A stretch of 64,000 nt of DNA. Source: Cupidesulfovibrio sp000226255. GTDB lineage: Bacteria > Desulfobacterota > Desulfovibrionia > Desulfovibrionales > Desulfovibrionaceae. Every line of letters starts with the position of its first letter. Within the stretch, counting starts at the first letter, position 1. The position numbers and the translations under genes are program-made. Shown here one piece after another: positions 58,883 through 64,000 of this stretch. The notes below the pieces were generated by a model, which did no database searches, was not told where the DNA came from, and worked only from the letters and a program-made list of their open reading frames with translations. The stretch is from assembly GCF_003402415.2 (NCBI RefSeq), contig NZ_AP036014.1, positions 2,232,001-2,296,000 on the forward strand, written 5' to 3'.

Positions 58883-59230
58883 CTACATGGTGATCACCGT
58901 GTAGCCCCGTTCAATCCATTCGCCCATGGCCGGGTGGCCACTCATGTCGCCGATAAGCTCCAGCCCGGTGGCCTGGACTTCTTCGGCAACGCGCTGGATG
59001 GAAGCGCAGGCCTTGCAGGCCCCGGCGAACAGCCCGGCATCGCGCGCCTTCTCGAACAGCGGGCGCATGGTGTGCCCGGAGCCCGCCACCACGGGCACAG
59101 TCTTGATGGCCTGGCCCTCCACCACCACGCGCACGTCCCAACCTCGCTCGTGCATGTCCAGCGCGTTCAGCATCACATGCACGAAGCAGGGCACCTCGCC
59201 CTGAATGGCATACAGCACGACCTTGTGCAT
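58883..59230 (-). CDS. DsrE-family-like protein
   Basis: The 115-residue protein has the small alpha/beta fold of the DsrE/DsrF-like family (HKVVLYAIQGEVPCFVHVMLNALDMHERG and the CKACAS segment). In sulfur-metabolising bacteria relatives carry sulfur on cysteine, and Cys here occur in CKAC. GGAGG precedes the ATG. It is 84 bases behind the 2-oxoacid oxidoreductase gene and may be read with it. Confidence 0.8.
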   Translation of the reverse strand: MHKVVLYAIQGEVPCFVHVMLNALDMHERGWDVRVVVEGQAIKTVPVVAGSGHTMRPLFEKARDAGLFAGACKACASIQRVAEEVQATGLELIGDMSGHPAMGEWIERGYTVITM

Positions 59231-59314
59231 GGCACTCCTCCCTTGCGTATCCCGCGGGCCGGTGGCGCATCGGCCACCAGCCCAACGGCCGAAAAGACAA
59301 TCTCGAAACTGCTG

Positions 59315-60166
59315 CTACGTGTAGGACTGCATCAATGCCCGCAACCCGTCCCGGTCCACTGGCTGGCGGCCCAACGGCCCCTTTTGCAAAACCGGCAGGC
59401 TGCCGTCCAGTGAAGGCCTGTCGTTGCGGTAGATGACCCCGATGGGAATACGCTCGCCAAACTCCTGCGCCACCTGCATGGCGGCAGCCCAGTCGGTGGG
59501 GTCGTAATCCTCCGGCAGTTCCTGGCAGCGTTGCTTGTACCAGCCGAAGGTGTTGACCTTGTTGAACGACACGCACGGAGAGAACAGGTCCACCAGCGCG
59601 AAGCCCTTGTGCTGGATGGCCAGCTGGATCATCTTCACCAGGTGCGCGGTGTTGCCCGAGAACGAACGCGCCACGAACGAGCACTTCATGGCCACGGCCA
59701 CGGAAATGGGGTTGAACGGCGCGTTGCGCACCCCATCGGGCTGGCTTTTGGTGACCTGCCCTTCCATGGTGGTGGGGCTGGCCTGGCCCTTGGTCAACCC
59801 GTATATCTGGTTGTCGTGCACCAGCAGGGTCATGTCCACGTTGCGGCGGATGGCCGCCAGAAAGTGGTTGCCGCCCTCGCCGTAGTTGCAGCCGTCGCCG
59901 CTCTGGGCGATGACGGTCAGCTCCGGGTTGCACAGCTTGATGGCCTGCGCCGGGGGCAGGCCGCGCCCATGCAGGCCGTTGAAGCCGTTAAGGTCGATGT
60001 AGTGCGGGGCCTTGGCCGCCTGCCCGATGCCGGAAACGTGCGCCACCTTGTTGGGGGCAAGGTCCAGCCCGGCCAGCGCCTGCCGCACTGCCTTCATCAC
60101 GTCGTGGTTGCCGCAGCCGGGGCACCACGAGGTATGCTTGTATTCGCCGTAGACTTCGATATCCAT
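59315..60166 (-). CDS. 2-oxoacid:ferredoxin oxidoreductase, beta subunit
   Basis: The start is the ATG at 60166, behind AGGAG (283 residues). It has the thiamine-diphosphate domain of this enzyme class: SWCPGCGNHDVMKAV, the TPP-binding GDGCNYGEGGNHFLAAIRRN (GDG...N), and LFSPCVSFN. It decarboxylates a 2-oxoacid to acyl-CoA and passes electrons to ferredoxin. The substrate (2-oxoglutarate or another) cannot be told from sequence alone. It is 57 bases behind the alpha-subunit gene. Confidence 0.92.
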   Translation of the reverse strand: MDIEVYGEYKHTSWCPGCGNHDVMKAVRQALAGLDLAPNKVAHVSGIGQAAKAPHYIDLNGFNGLHGRGLPPAQAIKLCNPELTVIAQSGDGCNYGEGGNHFLAAIRRNVDMTLLVHDNQIYGLTKGQASPTTMEGQVTKSQPDGVRNAPFNPISVAVAMKCSFVARSFSGNTAHLVKMIQLAIQHKGFALVDLFSPCVSFNKVNTFGWYKQRCQELPEDYDPTDWAAAMQVAQEFGERIPIGVIYRNDRPSLDGSLPVLQKGPLGRQPVDRDGLRALMQSYT

Positions 60167-60223
60167 GATCGCTCCTGGAAATTCGGTTGTCCGAGCCACC
60201 CGCGGGAAAAAGGCCGGGGTGCC

Positions 60224-61912
60224 CTAGCCGAGGCGCTCCGCAAGCCACTTGGGCGTGAAGATGCGCCCGTCATAGCGCAGCAGCGTGCGCGCCTCGAACC
60301 CGGTCTCCTGCCGCAGCAGGCGGGCGAACTGGCCCGTGGCGTTGCCTTCCACGCACACCACTTCCCCGGCAGCCTGCAAGGCGGGCAGGAACTGCGCGGG
60401 GTCCAGCGGCCAGACCTGGGTAAAGCTCATGACGCCCACCGTGCGCCCCTTGGCGCGCAGCAATTCTGCCGCTTCCGCCACCGGCCCCTCGCTGGAACCC
60501 CAGCAGACCAGCAGCAGATCGGGCTTGGCATCGCCGATGACACGGGGGGGAATGCACAGCTTGCGCAGCCCTTCTCCCTTGCGCAACCGCTTGTCATTCA
60601 TGGCGTTGCGCAGGCCAGCGTCCTCGGTGATGTTGCCCTGCTCGGTGTGCTCGTGACAGTCGGCCAGCACCAGGGTTTCGGTGAAGCCGGGCACCTTGCG
60701 CGGCGAGACGCCGCTTTCGGTCAGCTCATACCGCTTGTAACGCTTGAACTTCGGCCCGCCGCCCGGTGAAAAGTCCGGCTCGGCCACCGGGGGCAGCGCA
60801 TCAAGGTCGAAGGGCGTCACCGCCCGGTACGAATCGGACAGGTACTGGTCGGTCAGCACGAAGACCGGCGTCTGGAAGCGCTCGGTCAGGTCGAAGGCCG
60901 CGTGGGTGAGATGAAAGCAGTCCTCGATGGTGGCCGGGGCCAGGATGGCGCGGGGAAATTCGCCGTGCCCCGCGTACAGGGCCAGGTTCAGGTCTGCTTG
61001 TTCAGTGCGGGTAGGCAGGCCGGTGGCCGGGCCGGGCCGCTGGGCCAGCACGATGACCACCGGGGCCTCCATGACGCCCGCAAGGCTGACGCCTTCGGTC
61101 ATCAGCGCAAAACCGCCCCCGGACGTGGGCACCAGCGCCCTGGCCCCGGCATAGGTGGCCCCGAGGGCCATGTTCATGGCGGCTATCTCGTCTTCGGCCT
61201 GTTCCACCACCACGCCCAGCTTGCGCCCCTTGGAAATGAGTTCCTGCGCCACCGAGGTGGCCGGGGTCATTGGGTAGAACGAGCAGAACTTGACGCCTGC
61301 CGCCAGCGCGCCGAGGGCGATGGCCTCGTTGCCGTGCAGCATCATGCGGCCCTTGGGTCCCTTGGGCGTGGGCAGCGCGGCGCAGCTTGCGCGGTGGGCT
61401 TCCGCCCATTTCCAGGCGTCGTCCAGCACCTTCATGTTCTGGCCGACAACCTCGTCGCCCTTCTTGCCGAAGGTCTCGCGCACCAGCCCTTCCATGGTGG
61501 GCCTGTCCACGCCCAGCAACGATCCCAGCACGCCCAGCGCGGCCACGTTCTCGAAGATGGGGCGGGGGGCCACATCCTTGAACGGCACGGGTACGGCCCT
61601 TGCGCCTTCGGGGTCCAGCGCCGCGTCCAGGATGATGATGCCGCCTTCCGCCATATCTCCCTTGTGCAGGCTGACGGTTTCCTGATTCAGGGCCACCAGC
61701 ACGTCCATGGCCTCCGCCGGGGCGGCGATGGGCGCGTCGTGCACACGGATGCTGTAGGTGTTGTGGCCGCCGCGCACGCGGGACATGTAGTCCTGCGACA
61801 CCACGACCTCGTAGCCGCTGCGGATCAGAGCCCTGGTCAGCATCTGGCCGATGGTGACCAGACCCTGCCCGGCCTCGCCGCCGATGACGATGTTTCTGCC
61901 CGTGTGGCTCAC
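60224..61912 (-). CDS. 2-oxoacid:ferredoxin oxidoreductase, fused gamma-alpha subunit
   Basis: The start is the GTG at 61912 after AAGGAGG. Frames that extend to 62326 read the opposite side of the ferritin gene. The 562-residue protein has an N-terminal gamma domain (NIVIGGEAGQGLVTIGQMLTRALIRSGYEVVVSQDYMSRVRGG) and an alpha domain (GNEAIALGALAAGVKFCSFYPMTPATSVA; AEDEIAAMNMALGATYAGARA). It forms the core of the enzyme with the beta subunit. Confidence 0.92.
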   Translation of the reverse strand: MSHTGRNIVIGGEAGQGLVTIGQMLTRALIRSGYEVVVSQDYMSRVRGGHNTYSIRVHDAPIAAPAEAMDVLVALNQETVSLHKGDMAEGGIIILDAALDPEGARAVPVPFKDVAPRPIFENVAALGVLGSLLGVDRPTMEGLVRETFGKKGDEVVGQNMKVLDDAWKWAEAHRASCAALPTPKGPKGRMMLHGNEAIALGALAAGVKFCSFYPMTPATSVAQELISKGRKLGVVVEQAEDEIAAMNMALGATYAGARALVPTSGGGFALMTEGVSLAGVMEAPVVIVLAQRPGPATGLPTRTEQADLNLALYAGHGEFPRAILAPATIEDCFHLTHAAFDLTERFQTPVFVLTDQYLSDSYRAVTPFDLDALPPVAEPDFSPGGGPKFKRYKRYELTESGVSPRKVPGFTETLVLADCHEHTEQGNITEDAGLRNAMNDKRLRKGEGLRKLCIPPRVIGDAKPDLLLVCWGSSEGPVAEAAELLRAKGRTVGVMSFTQVWPLDPAQFLPALQAAGEVVCVEGNATGQFARLLRQETGFEARTLLRYDGRIFTPKWLAERLG

Positions 61913-62049
61913 GCCGCACCTCCTTGCTTGTGTGCCGTCTCTCCGTTGTTCCGCTCCGCGCACGGGGGGGCATGCGCAGGCGGGCGACCGGTCCGGGGCC
62001 TCCCCTGGGAGGAGCCCCGCCGGTTCGCCCGCCCTGATGTCGTTCGCGT

Positions 62050-62562
62050 CTAGGCAGGGGCGGCAGGCATGGTGAACACCCGCGCCGCCAGATCCTTGTC
62101 CAGCATCAGCACGCCCTGCCCTTCGCCATTGATGAGCCGCAGCTTGTTCAGCAGGTCGTTCACGCCGTCCTCTTCCTCCACCTGCTCGGTGACGAACCAT
62201 TGCAGGAAGATGTTGGTGGCGTGGTCGCGCTCTTCGATGGCCACGTTGACAAGGTCGTTGATGCGCGCGGTGACGTGCCGCTCGTGCTCCAGGGTCTTCT
62301 GGATGACGTCGAGCGAGCCGCCCCACGTGGCGGGGGGCGCGTCGATGGGTTGCAGGATCACCCGGCCGCCGCGTTCGTTGATGAAATCATAGAACTTCAT
62401 GGCGTGGAACAGTTCTTCCTGCGCCTGCACCCGCATCCAGTTGGCGAACCCGGCAAGCCCCATGTCCGCGAAGTAGGCGGACATGGAGAGGTACAGGTAG
62501 CTGGAGTACATTTCCCACTTCACCTGATCGTTCAGGGCCTGATTCATGCGTTCGGAAAGCAT
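62050..62562 (-). CDS. Ferritin (non-haem, FtnA type)
   Basis: The ATG at 62562 follows AAGGAG (170 residues). It shows the ferritin four-helix pattern and ferroxidase ligands: E17 in WEMYSSYLYLSMSAYF, EELFHAMKFYDFINERGG with its E and H, and ERHVTARINDLV. It stores iron and detoxifies it. The upstream region has a possible operator over its promoter. Confidence 0.92.
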   Translation of the reverse strand: MLSERMNQALNDQVKWEMYSSYLYLSMSAYFADMGLAGFANWMRVQAQEELFHAMKFYDFINERGGRVILQPIDAPPATWGGSLDVIQKTLEHERHVTARINDLVNVAIEERDHATNIFLQWFVTEQVEEEDGVNDLLNKLRLINGEGQGVLMLDKDLAARVFTMPAAPA

Positions 62563-62876
62563 CGTGGTCTCCTTGGGAATGGGCGGATATCCGCCGGAAC
62601 GCGCAGTCCCGCCTGATGCGGCCGGGACGGGAATAACACGGCCGGGCCGGGCGATCGAATCCGCCCGACACCGGTTCACGCAATATCCGGCAGTACTTAC
62701 CATAGTACACGAAGGGCGGGTTTGCGCAAGGGGATGGCCGGAAAGGGATTGCCCGCACCGGCGCGATGCGGTATGCCCCCGCCTGCGCGGCACGACGTGC
62801 GGGACCGCCCCGCCGCCGTCCACACGGACGCCACGTCCCACAGCACCACGTCCTGGCCGCGCCGCAAGGAGACCAC
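62563..62876. other. Divergent promoter region, ferritin / dual-CxxC gene
   Basis: About 314 bases without a gene. It holds the promoter for ferritin and, on the other strand, presumably that of the small CxxC protein. Confidence 0.5.
62693..62729 (-). promoter_or_regulatory. Possible ferritin promoter with operator
   Basis: On the minus strand TTGCGC (62724-62729) and TACTAT (62702-62707) are 16 bases apart. The inverted repeat GTACT-N6-AGTAC (62693-62708) overlaps the -10 element, so a repressor could act there. Confidence 0.35.
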
Positions 62877-63095
62877 ATGTACAGCATGAGTTATGGCTTC
62901 GGGCACGCCCGGGCCGCCCAGACCACCATTCCCTGCCGCGCCTGCGGCACCGCGCTGCGCGTGGAACGCACCTGCCACGAGGTGTTCCTGCGCTGCGAAA
63001 CCTGCCGCACCACCCACGGTGTGGGCGAATACGTGGCCCAGATGGACGACGCGCTGGAGTCGTTCATGGAAAACGTGTACTGCGACCGGACGTAA
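62877..63095 (+). CDS. Small dual-CxxC zinc-ribbon-like protein
   Basis: AAGGAG precedes the ATG. The 72-residue protein has two CxxC pairs (CRAC near residue 20 and CETC near 40) in a zinc-ribbon-like setting, plus extra Cys in ERTCHEV and NVYC. It resembles a family of small dual-CxxC proteins known in Desulfovibrio-type bacteria, where some members may be selenoproteins; here the codons are ordinary. The role is unknown; redox or metal binding is plausible. Confidence 0.78.
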   Translation: MYSMSYGFGHARAAQTTIPCRACGTALRVERTCHEVFLRCETCRTTHGVGEYVAQMDDALESFMENVYCDRT

Positions 63096-63126
63096 GGACG
63101 GGCAGACGCGTTTGCGCAGGCAGCGA

Positions 63127-63170
63127 CGCGAAAGGGGACGGAGGCCACGAGGCTTCCGTCCCCTTTCGCG
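63127..63170. terminator. Long hairpin after the dual-CxxC gene
   Basis: A near-perfect 20-bp stem (CGCGAAAGGGGACGGA with its complement) with a 4-base loop. It can end transcription in both directions. Confidence 0.6.
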
Positions 63171-63357
63171 TGCGCGGCGGATGACCAGCAGGAAAAACGG
63201 CCGCAGGCAATGACGGCGCGAGGGGGGGCGGATGACCGGCTGGCTGACTGGCCGGATGGCTAGGCGAAAGGCGGGCCGAATGACGGAGCAGAAGACGGGA
63301 AAGGGCACATCAACGGGGGGGGGGCAACGCACGGGCGCTGCCCCCTGCATCCTGCCG

Positions 63358-64000
63358 TCAGAAATAGCCCAGGGCGTGCAACGAGGCCAGCATCGCCTCC
63401 TTGTCGGCGGCCCGCCCGGCCCGTTCGCCGCCGCCCTCGGCCCCGCCCGCCACGGCATCCGGCGGCATGGTGCACGGCACGCAGCCCAGCGAACGGTAGC
63501 CCCGGTCGTACAGTTCGCAATGGGGCAGGCCAAGCTGCATGGTGGCGGCCCACACGTCCATCTCGGTGAATTCCAGCACGGGGTGCACGCGCAGGTGGGG
63601 CGGGTCGGCCACCGGTTCGCGCGCCGGGCGCTCCGCCCGGTCGGGATGCTCGTCGCGGCGAATGCCGGTGAGCAGCACGGCCGCGTCCAGTTCGCGCAGG
63701 GCGCGCAGCAGCGGAAGCACCTTCAGGTCGCGACAGCAGGCGGCCCGGTCCACCGCCACGGCATAGCCGGGCGCGACGCGGGGGCGGGCGATGCGCAGAT
63801 CAACGCCCCAGCGGGCCGCCAGTCCGTCCCGAAAGACCAGCACCTCCGGAAACTTGCAGCCCGTGTCCAGGTTCAGGGCCAGCGGCGTCGCGCCGGGGGC
63901 ATCCCGGTGCAGCACGTCGCGCCACAGGGCCAGCGCCAGGGTGGAATCCTTGCCGCCAGTCCAGGCAACGGCCACGCGGTCCGGCCCGTGCTGGGCCAGC
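63358..64000 (-). CDS. PAPS-reductase-family protein, 5' end beyond the window
   Basis: The frame runs off the window end at 64000, so only the last 214 residues are seen. It has the PP-loop ATP-binding pattern (WTGGKDSTLALALW), LNLDTGCKFPEVL and a C-terminal Cys/Pro-containing tail (RGYRSLGCVPCTM). Members bind ATP or adenylyl sulfate and take part in sulfur activation or reduction. The exact reaction is not clear: the sequence also allows a 3'-phosphoadenosine phosphosulfate sulfotransferase-like role. Confidence 0.82.
   Translation of the reverse strand, partial: LAQHGPDRVAVAWTGGKDSTLALALWRDVLHRDAPGATPLALNLDTGCKFPEVLVFRDGLAARWGVDLRIARPRVAPGYAVAVDRAACCRDLKVLPLLRALRELDAAVLLTGIRRDEHPDRAERPAREPVADPPHLRVHPVLEFTEMDVWAATMQLGLPHCELYDRGYRSLGCVPCTMPPDAVAGGAEGGGERAGRAADKEAMLASLHALGYF

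Overview
The window is high-GC, densely coded bacterial DNA. The gene set suggests a sulfate-reducing deltaproteobacterium of the Desulfovibrio/Nitratidesulfovibrio type: a DsrE-like protein, two-subunit 2-oxoacid:ferredoxin oxidoreductase genes, a class II fructose bisphosphatase, many Fe-S and radical SAM proteins, a small dual-CxxC protein and a PAPS-reductase-family enzyme. The genus is an inference from gene content, not from a marker-gene comparison.

Left chromosomal part (1-9545): a membrane-anchored protein, a radical SAM protein, purM, a secreted protein, an AmrS-type radical SAM enzyme coupled to a CobO-type adenosyltransferase, a small conserved protein, a 4Fe-4S protein with a His-rich linker, infA and a small RRM protein, then tRNA-Pro(TGG) at 9546-9622.

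Prophage (9578-46569, about 37 kb): a P2-like myovirus integrated into the 3' end of tRNA-Pro. A 45-bp perfect direct repeat marks attL and attR. The tyrosine integrase and an excisionase-like gene lie next to attR. Most structural genes are on the minus strand in P2-like order: scaffold, capsid, small terminase, head completion, tail completion, sheath, tube, lysis genes, tail chaperone, tape measure, baseplate and fibre genes. Terminase and portal are on the plus strand. Replication is not P2-like: a 946-aa primase-helicase replaces the rolling-circle gpA, and 12 GGTTCA/TGAACC repeats next to an AT-rich tract look like an iteron origin. The lysogeny switch has a small repressor-like gene between pairs of 15-bp operators. 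Cargo genes, many of them AT-rich and of unknown function, are a HigBA-type pair, a lone HigA gene inside the tail cluster, a Mu Com-like/DNA methyltransferase pair, a two-TM membrane protein, a three-gene membrane-protein cassette, a pentapeptide-repeat membrane protein and a cysteine-rich small protein.

Right part (46570-64000): about 0.4 kb just outside attR resembles the inside of the prophage's left end and is probably the relic of a related element at the same tRNA. The chromosome then continues with a dCache-GGDEF protein, a YczE/YitT-type membrane protein behind a structured leader, a lipoprotein, HrpB helicase, small exported or hypothetical proteins, purU, glpX, a DsrE-like protein, the two 2-oxoacid oxidoreductase genes, ferritin, a dual-CxxC protein and a PAPS-reductase-family gene cut by the window edge.

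The best candidates for something new are the AT-rich cargo cassette at 35554-37117, the Cys-rich orphan at 39378-39608, the Com-like/methyltransferase overlap and the iteron region with the free-standing copy of the primase C-terminal domain.
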